Below are positions 1-7,027 of a DNA stretch of 27,015 nt, piece after piece. The position numbers and the translations under genes are program-made. Origin of the DNA: a virus. The stretch lies in the IMG/VR virus record IMGVR_UViG_3300034062_001990, positions 1 through 27,015 of that record, one strand, 5' to 3'. The notes beneath the pieces are model-generated. The model had not been told where the DNA came from. It did not search any database and saw only the letters and a list, made by a program, of their open reading frames with translations. The first letter of the stretch is position 1; the number at the start of each line of letters is the position of its first letter.

Positions 1-48
1 ACCTGGGTATGTCCTAAAACTACCCACTTAACAGAAAGATTAAAATGA
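1..48 (+). CDS. C-terminal tail of an upstream gene (partial)
   Basis: Frame 1 is open from the left edge and ends at a TGA at 46-48, giving a 15-residue tail (TWVCPKTTHLTERLK). The stop overlaps the next ATG as ATGA, the coupling used throughout this region, which argues that this is a real gene end. Nothing can be said about function. Confidence 0.5.
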   Translation, partial: TWVCPKTTHLTERLK

Positions 49-806
49 TTATTCAAATAATTGGTCTCCCAGGTTCTGGAAAGACAGAGCTTGCAAAAGC
101 TTTAAAAGAAAGAATTAACGCAATACATCTTAATGCAGATGAAGTCCGTGCAACAGTAAATTCTGACCTAGGCTTTAGTGCTGAAGATAGAATAGAGCAA
201 GCAAGACGCATGGGAGAGATGGCAAGACTAATTTCCAAGCAAGGAGTAGCACCAGTAGTAGTTGACTTTGTTTGTCCTACAGAATTAACTCGTGCAGCAT
301 TTGGTAAGCCAGACATTCTTATCTTCATGGATACAATAGAAGAGGGAAGATTTGAAGATACAAACAAGATGTTTGAAAAGCCAGAAGATCCTGATGCAAA
401 ATTTGATAGTCACAAACTAGATGCTGAGCAAAAAGCCTCAGTAATTATTAGTTATTTTAATCTTCACGATTGGTCAGCACCAACTACATTAATGCTTGGT
501 AGGTATCAGCCATGGCATGAAGGACATCACGCATTATATGAAGAGGCGGGAAAGAGAACAAAGCAGGTGCTGCTTGGTGTGCGTAACACATATAAAACAA
601 GCGAGAAGGATCCACTTAAGTTTGATCAGGTAAAAGAATATATTGCCAAAGATGAATTTATGGATGGTGCATTAGTATTAAGATTACCTAACATTACTAA
701 TATTGTATATGGTCGTGATGTAGGATATAAGATTGAGCAAGTAGATTTGGGGGCAACAATTCATGCTATTTCAGCTACTCAAAAGCGGATTGAAATGGGT
801 CTATAA
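45..806 (+). CDS. APS kinase-like / nucleotidyltransferase fusion protein
   Basis: This 253-residue protein has two domains. Residues 1-125 form a P-loop kinase with Walker A GLPGSGKT (7-14). It also has an APS-kinase signature, a DEVR segment at 32-35 followed by SDLGFSAEDR and a RRMGEMARL helix, as in CysC, which makes PAPS from APS and ATP. Residues about 143-253 form a HIGH-type nucleotidyltransferase. GRYQPWHEGH (HxGH at H158-H161) and a C-terminal ISATQKR resemble NadM/NadR NMN adenylyltransferases (GRFQPxHxGH, ISxTxxR) more than ATP sulfurylase. Domain order is the reverse of NadR, where the transferase comes first. The start is the ATG overlapping the previous stop; its Shine-Dalgarno (AGAAAG) is weak. 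The APS kinase fold is fairly sure. The real substrate of either domain is inference, although two sulfotransferases lie downstream. Confidence 0.85.
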   Translation: MIIQIIGLPGSGKTELAKALKERINAIHLNADEVRATVNSDLGFSAEDRIEQARRMGEMARLISKQGVAPVVVDFVCPTELTRAAFGKPDILIFMDTIEEGRFEDTNKMFEKPEDPDAKFDSHKLDAEQKASVIISYFNLHDWSAPTTLMLGRYQPWHEGHHALYEEAGKRTKQVLLGVRNTYKTSEKDPLKFDQVKEYIAKDEFMDGALVLRLPNITNIVYGRDVGYKIEQVDLGATIHAISATQKRIEMGL

Positions 807-894
807 CATTTTCTTTGACAACAAGATTGCGGATGCAGAGGCAAGACTGTATTCTAGTTGGTTTAAAGAAGAGGTAGACGATGAACGTCTCTAA
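790..894 (+). CDS. possible 34-residue small protein, TTG start
   Basis: A frame open from TTG 790 (preceded by AAAGCGGA) to TAA 892-894 bridges the gap between the fusion gene and the DUF2061 gene and overlaps both. The predicted peptide contains FFDNKIADAEARLYSSWF and an acidic end, an ordinary protein-like composition. Overlap with neighbours is the rule in this operon, but the start is unusual and no homolog is recognised. The 74 bases could simply be a spacer. Confidence 0.3.
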   Translation: MKWVYNIFFDNKIADAEARLYSSWFKEEVDDERL

Positions 895-1084
895 AAAAAG
901 ATCATTTGCCAAGTCTTTGACATGGAGAGTCATTGCTTTACTGACAACCTTTATTACTCTTTATGCTTTAAGCAAGGACATAAACATGGCTACAATGGCA
1001 ACTATTATAACAAATGCTGTTAATTTTATTTGTTATTACTACCATGAAAGAGTATGGAACTCATTTAATTGGGGTAAAGAGTGA
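881..1084 (+). CDS. DUF2061 family small membrane protein (copy 1)
   Basis: This 67-residue protein matches the DUF2061 pattern. A basic KKRSFAKSLTWR start is followed by two hydrophobic helices (about 15-30 and 35-52) and the family ending YYHERVWNSFNWG. GAGG at 871-874 precedes the ATG at good spacing. Its stop overlaps the GTG of the next copy. DUF2061 has no established biochemical role; an inner-membrane location is inferred from the helices. It shares the operon with the APS kinase-like gene upstream and a paralog downstream. Confidence 0.85.
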   Translation: MNVSKKRSFAKSLTWRVIALLTTFITLYALSKDINMATMATIITNAVNFICYYYHERVWNSFNWGKE

Positions 1085-1284
1085 CAGTAACTAGAGCGAG
1101 ATCATTTACTAAAGCACTTAGTTATCGCATATGGGGAACACTATCATCATTTGTTGTTGCTTATGTGATTACTGGAGACGCAACTCTATCAGGTGCTATT
1201 GCTTTTTGGGAGACAGTAGTTAAAGTCTTTATTTACTACGCACATGAGCGTGGGTGGAACCACATTCAGTGGGGTAGAAAATGA
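1081..1284 (+). CDS. DUF2061 family small membrane protein (copy 2)
   Basis: This is a tandem paralog of the previous gene with the same length, 67 residues. It has the basic start (RARSFTKALSYRIWG), two membrane helices and the closing YYAHERGWNHIQWG motif. It starts with GTG inside the previous stop (GTGA) and ends on the next ATG (ATGA), so translation of the three genes is coupled. The two copies differ at most positions outside the motifs, so the duplication is old, or both were acquired separately. A heterodimeric membrane complex is possible but not shown. Confidence 0.85.
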   Translation: MTVTRARSFTKALSYRIWGTLSSFVVAYVITGDATLSGAIAFWETVVKVFIYYAHERGWNHIQWGRK

Positions 1285-2033
1285 AATTTCATTGGATGGT
1301 CAAGAACAATCTTAATCCCAAAGATTTAAAAACCCTATCTAAGGTCATAGACTTTTATAAGTATGATTCTATGCTACTGACATTCCACTCAGACGAATCA
1401 GACTATTGGATTAAGGCTGCCCATGCAATTAATACTGAGGACAAGGTTAAGTATATGATTGCTATTAGGCCATATGCTATAACAGCAGCCTATTGCTCTA
1501 TGATGATAGACGCATTTAATGAGATTGAGCCAGGCAGAATATCTTTGAATATAATAGCTGGCACATATGACGATGATCAAGCATTGTTTTGTATCCCCAC
1601 TTCAATAGAAGACAGGAAGAAGCAAAGCGCTTTGTTTGTTGAAAGACTTAGAGCTGTAAATAAAAATTGCCCAGAGATATTCTTTAGCGGTTCATCTAAG
1701 GAAACTGCTGAAAGCGTAGCCAAGTTTGGAGATGGACAGATAGTCACCCTATCAAAATTTGATGAGCTTGGATCACAGGGCGGAAGAACGATAGTAAGAC
1801 TATCAGCTATTATAGATGACCACGCTAAGTTTATTTATGACGGCATGCCAAATGGCAAGGAAAAGAATAATACTATATTTGGTAATAAAGAAGAGATAAA
1901 GAATCAAATTAAACAGTTGGAAAATCAGGGTGTAACTGATATACTTATATCTAATACATCTTTTGGTAAGAATGATTCAGATATACACCAAGTTGTGCTA
2001 GAGATTTTAGGAGAAGATAGTGCCAGTTTATGA
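1281..2033 (+). CDS. luciferase-like flavin-dependent monooxygenase
   Basis: The 250-residue product resembles the luciferase-like monooxygenase superfamily, closest by eye to SsuD-type alkanesulfonate monooxygenases. Seen in order are a strand rich in MIAIRPY, then AFNEIEPGRISLNIIAG (SsuD has a similar LSNGRLLINVVTG), then IFFSGSSKETAESVAKFGD. The end has NTIFGNKEEIKNQIKQLENQG followed by VTDILIS, the standard C-terminal helix-strand of the family. SsuD is about 380 residues, so this is a compact form. SsuD needs reduced FMN and releases sulfite from organosulfonates. Position next to an APS kinase-like gene makes a sulfur role attractive, but substrate is not determined. ATG overlaps the previous stop; the 3' end overlaps the next gene by 14 bases. 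Confidence 0.75.
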   Translation: MKFHWMVKNNLNPKDLKTLSKVIDFYKYDSMLLTFHSDESDYWIKAAHAINTEDKVKYMIAIRPYAITAAYCSMMIDAFNEIEPGRISLNIIAGTYDDDQALFCIPTSIEDRKKQSALFVERLRAVNKNCPEIFFSGSSKETAESVAKFGDGQIVTLSKFDELGSQGGRTIVRLSAIIDDHAKFIYDGMPNGKEKNNTIFGNKEEIKNQIKQLENQGVTDILISNTSFGKNDSDIHQVVLEILGEDSASL

Positions 2034-2208
2034 GTATAAGTGCAGCGAAGATGATGCACATGCAACCATGTCAGTACATAGATCAATTGTGGAAGATGAC
2101 CCAGGCTACGAATGTGTAGAATGTGAGTCACCAATGATAAGACACTTTACTCCATTTGGGATACAGTTTAAAGGTAATGGATTTTATAAGACAGACAATC
2201 CTAAGTAG
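2020..2208 (+). CDS. FmdB-like zinc-ribbon protein
   Basis: This 62-residue protein matches the FmdB/CxxC zinc-ribbon family: it starts MPVYEYKC and ends with a GIQFKGNGFYKTD segment that is nearly diagnostic. The second zinc knuckle is CVEC. The first is altered: the usual CxxC is CSEDDAH, so His may replace a Cys or zinc may bind differently. It starts with GTG at 2020 (protein MPVYEYKC), preceded by AGGAGA at 2009-2014. It is the last gene of the first operon. Family members have loose regulatory annotations only. Confidence 0.8.
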   Translation: MPVYEYKCSEDDAHATMSVHRSIVEDDPGYECVECESPMIRHFTPFGIQFKGNGFYKTDNPK

Positions 2209-2224
2209 TTTAAATTAACATTCT

Positions 2225-2232
2225 GGTATAAT
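2225..2232 (+). promoter_or_regulatory. extended -10 promoter for the PA14 protein gene
   Basis: TG-G-TATAAT lies at 2224-2232 in the 67-base gap, with no convincing -35. Transcription would start near 2239, leaving a leader of about 37 nt with AGGAGA (2263-2268) 7 bases before the TTG start. Confidence 0.65.
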
Positions 2233-2275
2233 TACTAAGTAAGCAAAAATATTGCATTACTTAGGAGATACCTAG

Positions 2276-4732
2276 TTGACTAGAAAGTTACAGTATTCTT
2301 TAACCAGCCTTTTTATAATGGGCTGGCTTTTCCTTTTTGGACCAAGCATTGCAAATGCAGAGGAAGTTACAGTTCAAGTAACGCCTGCAGATCCAAGTTC
2401 AGTTTCAGATACCGCCACAGCAACCACTCCTATTACAGTTGAGATAGTCGCAGATAAAATAGAGGCGGCACAAACAACTTTATCACAAGCAGCAGAAACT
2501 CAAGCATCAACAATAGTGGCAACAATACAGGCTAATGTACCAAACACAGATACTCAATCTGCTACAACAATTGCTACAACACAAGAGCCCATAGCCACAG
2601 CTGTTGCTGAAGCTACTGTCAAGGTGCAAGAAGCCAATAATGCAATACAGTCTGCTGAAACAGCAGTCACAGTTGCAGCAACTGCCCAAGCAGCAGTTGA
2701 ATCACAAACTGCAGTAGTTGCCACAGCAACAACAAATCTAAATAATGCTCAAACAAATTTAAATACAGTAACTCAACAGGTTGAATCTCAGACTGCTGTA
2801 GTTGCTACAGACACCACAAATCTTGCTATAGCACAGGCAGCAGCAGATGCCTCAGCTGTAGAAACAACAACCAATGGGATTGAGGTAACAACATACGCAT
2901 CACCTGGGGGACAGCAGCCACCAATGCCAGCAGAAAATGCAACACCACTTTCAACCACAACAGTTCCTTACATTGCTCACCAATTTGGAAGCGGACAGGT
3001 ATTTAATTCTGGGCGGGTAGACAATGTAATTGTAAAATTTGAAGGAACGATTACCGTTCCAGAAGAAGCAGTAACGGTAAAATATGCAATACATTCAGAC
3101 GATGGAGCAAAGATGTATGTTGATGGACAACTTGCCATTAATGAGTGGATTGATAAGGGCGGAAGCTGGAGTCAATATTCCCCAACCTATAACACAACTG
3201 TAGACAAACAACAGGATTTCACCATCTGGTACTATGAAAATGGCGGAGGATCACAAGTTATACTTGGCTGGCTAATAATGAGACAAGATGGAACTGGATA
3301 TTTTACTACTCCAAATCAAACAGCATTTGCAACTACAATAGTAACAAAAGATCCAGTATTAGTTGCTGCAGTTGCTACCGCACAGACAACTCTTGATAAT
3401 GATACTGCAGTGCTTAATACTCTTACTACACAGAAGACTACAGCAGAATCAGTAGTTGTAGATAAAACAGAGGTCAAGGCAGCAGAAGTTGCTACATTGA
3501 ATCAGCTTACAGAAACTGCTACGGTAACAGTTCAAACAGCAGACACCCTTGCTAATACAGCAACAACAAAGGTAAATGAAGCAGTAACTGCAATGACAAA
3601 TGCAGCACAGGTTACAGTTAATTATTATGCAGAGCAACAAGCGGCAGCACAAGCCGCTGCAAATGCCGCAGCAGAGGCTGCAGCAGCCCAAGCAGCACAA
3701 GAAGCAGCAGCAGCGGAAGCTGCAGCACAAAGAGCAGCTGCACAAGCAGCAGCTGCAGAAGCAGCAAGAGTTAAAGCAGAAGCAGAAGCCAAAGCAGCAG
3801 CGGAAGCTGCAGCAAAAGCAGAAGCAGAAGCTAAAGCCGCAGAAGAAGCCGCTGCTAAAGCAGAGGCTGACCGTATAGCCGCAGAAGAAGCCGCTGCTAA
3901 AGCAGAGGCTGACCGTATAGCCGCAGAAGAAGCCGCTGCTAAAGCAGAGGCTGACCGTATAGCCGCAGAAGAAGCCGCCGCTAAAGCAGAGCAAGAAGCT
4001 AAAGAACAAGCTGAAGCAGATGCAAAGGCAGAAGCAGATAGATTAGAAGCAGAGGCATTAGCTGCAGCGCAGGCAGAAGCGGATGCAAAGGCTGAAGCAG
4101 AAGCAAAGGCTCAAGAAGAAGCAGACGCTAAAGCAGAGGCGGAAGCTAAAGCACAAGAAGAGGCAGATGCAAAAGCGGAAGCTGAAGCAAAAGCTGCAGA
4201 ACTAGAAGCAGCAAAAGCAGAGGCAGAGGAATTAAAAAAAGCAGCAGAAGAAGGCAAACTAACTGAAGCACAAAAAGAAATTGTTGTAGAAAAATTAATA
4301 GAAAATCTTGCACCAGGTCAATCAGTTTCAGCAGCAGATATTAAAGCTGCTGGTGTTTCATATTCTGACCTACCAGCATCCACACCTGTTGAAGTCAGAA
4401 CAGATGAAAATGGTAATGCGCTTGTAATTACTGCAGCAGTTGCTGCAAATATAGAATTAGTTCAAGATCCAGGAGCATTGCTAGAGGCAGCGCTGACCAA
4501 CCCAGCAGCAGCAATAGCTGCTCTTGGCAGCATAGGCGCAGATATGACTGATGAAGAAAGAGAAGAGGCAACAGACATGGTTGTTGCCACAGTAGTTGCA
4601 GCAGGTGCAGCAATTAATGCAGCAGCAGTTGCTACAGGAGGAGCCACAGGGGGTGGCACAGGAGGCGGAGGAAGTTCTGGTGGAGGCTCAGGAGCAAATT
4701 CACCAGGTTCACGAGGAGGACGAAGATGGTAA
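2276..4732 (+). CDS. secreted PA14-domain protein with long Ala/Glu/Lys helix
   Basis: The product has 818 residues. Residues 1-28 are a signal peptide (hydrophobic core FIMGWLFLFGPSIANA, cleaved after about ANA). A Thr/Ala/Val-rich helical part with repeated ESQTAVVAT follows. Residues about 225-345 look like a PA14 domain, a carbohydrate-binding beta module: YAIHSDDGAKMYVDGQLAIN and FTIWYYENGG are typical. Residues about 445-660 are a TolA-like, highly charged helix of AKAEA-type repeats. The end is Gly/Ser-rich and basic. The start is TTG 2276, chosen because AGGAGA sits 7 bases upstream and the signal peptide begins there. Two holin-like genes follow and the first overlaps its end. It could be an adhesin-like or envelope-spanning protein; function is unknown. 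Confidence 0.8.
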   Translation: MTRKLQYSLTSLFIMGWLFLFGPSIANAEEVTVQVTPADPSSVSDTATATTPITVEIVADKIEAAQTTLSQAAETQASTIVATIQANVPNTDTQSATTIATTQEPIATAVAEATVKVQEANNAIQSAETAVTVAATAQAAVESQTAVVATATTNLNNAQTNLNTVTQQVESQTAVVATDTTNLAIAQAAADASAVETTTNGIEVTTYASPGGQQPPMPAENATPLSTTTVPYIAHQFGSGQVFNSGRVDNVIVKFEGTITVPEEAVTVKYAIHSDDGAKMYVDGQLAINEWIDKGGSWSQYSPTYNTTVDKQQDFTIWYYENGGGSQVILGWLIMRQDGTGYFTTPNQTAFATTIVTKDPVLVAAVATAQTTLDNDTAVLNTLTTQKTTAESVVVDKTEVKAAEVATLNQLTETATVTVQTADTLANTATTKVNEAVTAMTNAAQVTVNYYAEQQAAAQAAANAAAEAAAAQAAQEAAAAEAAAQRAAAQAAAAEAARVKAEAEAKAAAEAAAKAEAEAKAAEEAAAKAEADRIAAEEAAAKAEADRIAAEEAAAKAEADRIAAEEAAAKAEQEAKEQAEADAKAEADRLEAEALAAAQAEADAKAEAEAKAQEEADAKAEAEAKAQEEADAKAEAEAKAAELEAAKAEAEELKKAAEEGKLTEAQKEIVVEKLIENLAPGQSVSAADIKAAGVSYSDLPASTPVEVRTDENGNALVITAAVAANIELVQDPGALLEAALTNPAAAIAALGSIGADMTDEEREEATDMVVATVVAAGAAINAAAVATGGATGGGTGGGGSSGGGSGANSPGSRGGRRW
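3836..3991 (+). repeat. 42-bp tandem repeat, three exact units plus a partial
   Basis: Units begin at 3836, 3878 and 3920 and are identical over 42 bp; a fourth from 3962 diverges after about 30 bp. Each unit encodes 14 residues (AAEEAAAKAEADRI). The nucleotide identity means very recent amplification, so repeat number probably varies between relatives. Confidence 0.9.
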
Positions 4733-4908
4733 GAATAATAAAGAATATCCTAAAGGATATGGTTGACCAAGCATGGACCCTTCTTGGTATGTTTATTGCT
4801 TGGGTTGTTTTGGATGGTAGCGCAAAAACAATTGTTGGCTATGGAATTATTGCCACAACTGCATTGTGGATATTGACCAGCCCAATAAGAAATAGAGAGG
4901 GGGACTAA
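4726..4908 (+). CDS. small two-helix membrane protein, holin-like
   Basis: This 60-residue protein has a short basic amphipathic start (MVRIIKNILKDMV) and two hydrophobic segments (about 16-31 and 37-52) ending in RNREGD. The ATG lies inside the end of the PA14 gene, with GAGGAGGA at 4713-4720 as ribosome binding site. Size, two helices and the position before a second membrane protein fit a phage holin or antiholin, but no family motif is seen. It could also be a membrane partner of the PA14 protein. Confidence 0.65.
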   Translation: MVRIIKNILKDMVDQAWTLLGMFIAWVVLDGSAKTIVGYGIIATTALWILTSPIRNREGD

Positions 4909-4909
4909 A

Positions 4910-5221
4910 ATGAATAGCGTAAAAAATATTAAAAATATATTAATGCGTATAATAGCAGTCTTCGCAGCAAATGGCCTAGCAGTTATTGGCGCTGGAGCAA
5001 TAGCAGGTATATCAACTGCAAAAGCTATAACCGTAGCTGGATTAACAGCTGTAGCGGCTGTAGTTGAAAAATTAGCTCGTGCTTTTATGGACGACGGCAA
5101 GCTTACAGCAGATGAAATTAATGCAGCATTCTCAACAGTAGATAAGAGTGCAAAGACAGTGGCAGACGTAGAGGTTGAAAATCGTAGAATTTCAACTAAA
5201 GCTGCTACAAATAAAGCATAA
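4910..5221 (+). CDS. holin-like membrane protein with acidic EF-hand-like tail
   Basis: The 103-residue product has a membrane-active Ala/Gly-rich segment (about 12-52, IAVFAANGLAVIGAGAIAGI and VAGLTAVAAVV). A hydrophilic tail with DDGKLTADEINAAFS resembles an EF-hand loop. Actinophage holins often have one or two N-terminal helices followed by such a DGKLTxDEI tail, so holin is the best guess. A strong GAGAGGGGG precedes the ATG. The gene follows the previous one directly, forming a PA14-holin-holin cassette. No endolysin is recognised nearby. Confidence 0.65.
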   Translation: MNSVKNIKNILMRIIAVFAANGLAVIGAGAIAGISTAKAITVAGLTAVAAVVEKLARAFMDDGKLTADEINAAFSTVDKSAKTVADVEVENRRISTKAATNKA

Positions 5222-5225
5222 AAAT

Positions 5226-5233
5226 GCTATACT
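5226..5233 (+). promoter_or_regulatory. leaderless-type promoter (TG-C-TATACT)
   Basis: Extended -10 TG-C-TATACT covers 5225-5233. The ATG at 5240 begins after exactly 6 bases, so the transcript would start at the A of ATG. There is no Shine-Dalgarno. Confidence 0.7.
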
Positions 5234-5239
5234 ATTACT

Positions 5240-5386
5240 ATGCATAAATATATTGTAAAATTATTAGTAGAGGTCGAGGTTGAAGCATTTAACCTAGATG
5301 ATGCTACTGATTATATAGGAGATATATTTAATATTGATGATGAGATCAAAAAGGTTAGCATATCTTCAATAAAAGAAAAAAAGTAA
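5240..5386 (+). CDS. 48-residue acidic hypothetical protein
   Basis: This short frame runs ATG 5240 to TAA 5384-5386. The peptide begins MHKYIVKLLVEVEVEAFNLD and has an alternating strand pattern, then DDATDYIGDIFNIDDEIKKVSI. That reads like a small alpha/beta fold of the kind seen in phage short proteins. It has its own leaderless-type promoter and is followed by the tRNA promoter. Function unknown. Confidence 0.65.
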   Translation: MHKYIVKLLVEVEVEAFNLDDATDYIGDIFNIDDEIKKVSISSIKEKK

Positions 5387-5391
5387 ATTTC

Positions 5392-5421
5392 TTGACACAA
5401 CCGCAGTAGTTACTGTATAAT
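5392..5421 (+). promoter_or_regulatory. consensus promoter for tRNA-Asn
   Basis: A perfect TTGACA (5392-5397) and perfect TATAAT (5416-5421) are 18 bp apart. Transcription would start about 20 bases before the tRNA. The -10 lies at the centre of a long imperfect palindrome (5399-5439). Confidence 0.85.
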
Positions 5422-5439
5422 TATAGTAATGCTGCGGTT
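5399..5439 (+). promoter_or_regulatory. imperfect palindrome centred on the tRNA promoter
   Basis: Arms AACCGCAG (5399-5406) and CTGCGGTT (5432-5439) enclose TTACT/AGTAA and a central TATAATTATA (5416-5425). As DNA it could be an operator; as RNA it would terminate or fold the upstream transcript. Which is true cannot be told from sequence. Confidence 0.55.
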
Positions 5440-5447
5440 CTGTCTAT

Positions 5448-5520
5448 TGGCCCATAGCTCAGTTGGTAGAGCGCAGAGCTGTTAACTCTGATGTCCCAGG
5501 ATCGAGACCTGGTGGGCCAG
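5448..5520 (+). tRNA. tRNA-Asn (GTT)
   Basis: A full cloverleaf can be drawn. The acceptor stem is 5448-5454 with 5513-5519 (seven pairs). The D stem GCTC/GAGC is 5457-5460 with 5469-5472. The anticodon stem CAGAG/CTCTG is 5474-5478 with 5486-5490. The loop CTGTTAA (5479-5485) gives anticodon GTT, and the T stem CCAGG/CCTGG is 5496-5500 with 5508-5512. The T loop is ATCGAGA, so position 54 is A rather than the usual T. CCA is not encoded; the discriminator is G. A consensus promoter lies just upstream and an mRNA gene follows at once, so they are probably co-transcribed. Confidence 0.93.
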
Positions 5521-5556
5521 CGAAATAAATCAGGCGGACTTACTGATAGGAATGAA

Positions 5557-5790
5557 GTGCTTCATTTAACAATGCAAGGCGTTGAGATATTTATAAATAG
5601 ATCTCAAACAAAAGTTCAAAAATCTTTTTGGGATAATTATGATTTAGTTATCTGGAAAAAAGATTACAACGGCTACTCAGATACAAGTGGCATGTTCCAT
5701 GATAATCAATGGGGTAAGGCAGAAAAAATTTCTGTCAACGGTAAAGGTATCTGGAAGCTGCCAAAAAAATATGTCAAGTATTTTAAGTAA
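5557..5790 (+). CDS. hypothetical protein downstream of the tRNA
   Basis: The frame stays open back into the tRNA, so a later start is needed. GTG 5557 is chosen because AGGAA (5547-5551) precedes it at good spacing; ATG 5572 is the alternative. The product is about 77 residues, with QKSFWDNYDLVIWKKD, an aromatic Gly/Asp-rich centre and a basic end (KGIWKLPKKYVKYFK). It overlaps the WhiB gene by 20 bases. No family recognised. Confidence 0.6.
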   Translation: MLHLTMQGVEIFINRSQTKVQKSFWDNYDLVIWKKDYNGYSDTSGMFHDNQWGKAEKISVNGKGIWKLPKKYVKYFK

Positions 5791-6082
5791 TCTAGGCATA
5801 GAAGAAGAAGATCCAAATTGGTATAAGCTTGCTTTATGCCTAGGTATGGACACAAATCTATTTTTTGATAAGTATGAGTCAGATATAAATATAGCTAGGA
5901 CAATTGATGAGGCATGTCTTTCTTGCCCAGTGATAGCTATATGTTATGAAAACGGAATTAATAATAATGACTATGGAGTATGGGGTGGAGTTTATTTAAA
6001 TTCTGGTTCTATAGACAAGGTCAGAAACTCACACAAAACAAAAGAAGTATGGAAAAGATTGAAGGCTAAACATGTTTATTGA
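5771..6082 (+). CDS. WhiB-like iron-sulfur transcriptional regulator
   Basis: From ATG 5771 the product has 103 residues and the four cysteines of the WhiB family: C23 (LALCLGMD), C49 and C52 (EACLSCPV) and C58 (IAIC). The family turn GVWGG follows at 69-73, with a basic C-terminal helix (KTKEVWKRLKAK). WhiB proteins bind a [4Fe-4S] cluster and act with the actinobacterial primary sigma factor; phage versions can repress host whiB genes. This is the best evidence for an actinobacterial host. A longer upstream extension is open but carries no family residues. No good Shine-Dalgarno is seen; translation is probably coupled to the overlapping gene upstream. Confidence 0.92.
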   Translation: MSSILSNLGIEEEDPNWYKLALCLGMDTNLFFDKYESDINIARTIDEACLSCPVIAICYENGINNNDYGVWGGVYLNSGSIDKVRNSHKTKEVWKRLKAKHVY

Positions 6083-6395
6083 TAAGAACAATGGTAAAGA
6101 TCACTTTAAGTATGGTATTAATCAATGGACTGGTGAGCCAAATAAGCCAGTATTTTATACAAAAGAAATGGCAAAGAAACTAAGGGAATTAAAAAAGCCT
6201 ACCTCTAATTTAAATATGGATATAGTTAAGTATCCAGAATTTTTAGCAATAAGATTATATGAAGATAATTTTAAACAGTTTGATGGATCAATGAGATTAA
6301 GAGTAATTGAGTATGTTGAAATGGTTAAAAATATCATAGAAACCTATGGTGTTAGATGCGAATTAGAGGGAGCACCAGGTGAAGGAAAGCGCTGA
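6072..6395 (+). CDS. hypothetical protein
   Basis: The 107-residue product begins MFIDKNNGKDHFKYGINQW and is basic in its first half (YTKEMAKKLRELKKP). A helical second half (SMRLRVIEYVEMVKNIIETYG) follows. The ATG overlaps the WhiB gene end by 11 bases, so the two are coupled. No family is recognised; it could be a WhiB partner or an unrelated small phage protein. Confidence 0.7.
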   Translation: MFIDKNNGKDHFKYGINQWTGEPNKPVFYTKEMAKKLRELKKPTSNLNMDIVKYPEFLAIRLYEDNFKQFDGSMRLRVIEYVEMVKNIIETYGVRCELEGAPGEGKR

Positions 6396-6570
6396 AGTAA
6401 TAAATATAGTATACATATATTCTGAGCAGTGCTACGGAATGGTAGATAGTCTTGGAATATATGCATCAGAAGTTACATATGTTAAAGATGGAATTGACTA
6501 TAGAGAAATTATTGATAATGAAGATTTTATTATCATGAATGAAATTGTATTAACACACATAGAGGAATAG
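6379..6570 (+). CDS. hypothetical protein, GTG start
   Basis: The 63-residue acidic product has a beta-rich pattern (INIVYIYSEQCYG, GIYASEVTYVKDGIDYREII). GTG 6379 is the likely start because GAGGG (6366-6370) precedes it; it overlaps the previous gene by 17 bases. No family recognised. Confidence 0.65.
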   Translation: MKESAEVINIVYIYSEQCYGMVDSLGIYASEVTYVKDGIDYREIIDNEDFIIMNEIVLTHIEE

Positions 6571-6571
6571 T

Positions 6572-7027
6572 ATGAATGAATTAAAGCCAGAGCATGATGA
6601 TGTTGTAAATAGATTTGTTGAAAGTCAAAAAAATAACCATGCATCCTACATGCTGACAATTGCTCGTGATGGTGAAAGTCCTGCAAGATCAATCTACCAT
6701 TTAAATAATGCTATTGATGCAGCAGAAGCATATAATAGATACCAAGACTGGGGCTTTGCAAAAGAATACCTAACTGTTAGCCTCTATGAGCCAGGTGGTA
6801 AAATTACTACAAAGGTTCTAAAGAGACCAAAAGCTGGTGAATGTGTATTTGTAAAAGCAGACTATATAAAGGCAGAAGAGATAATTTTGTCAGTAAAAGA
6901 TCACCTAAATCCAGAGGTATATGCTATACTAGTTAAAGATTTTGCTGGGTTGTTTTCAAGAGATAACATCAGATTTGATGTTTCTAGATTTTTTAAATCT
7001 ACACAATGTGAAGAGGTAAATGAATAA
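6572..7027 (+). CDS. hypothetical protein
   Basis: The 151-residue product looks like a small soluble alpha/beta protein: MLTIARDGESPARSIYHLNN, then AEAYNRYQDWGFAKEYLTVSLYEPGG. The pattern of a Tyr/Leu-rich strand followed by EPGGKI is common among phage hypotheticals. AGGAA precedes the ATG, and TAATG links its stop to the next gene. Function unknown. Confidence 0.75.
   Translation: MNELKPEHDDVVNRFVESQKNNHASYMLTIARDGESPARSIYHLNNAIDAAEAYNRYQDWGFAKEYLTVSLYEPGGKITTKVLKRPKAGECVFVKADYIKAEEIILSVKDHLNPEVYAILVKDFAGLFSRDNIRFDVSRFFKSTQCEEVNE

Noticed and set aside
3449-4009. 186-residue frame on the minus strand, Cys/Phe-rich
   Set aside because: It is the antisense of the GCA/GCT-rich helix coding sequence; its composition (CFCFCC) mirrors the sense repeats.
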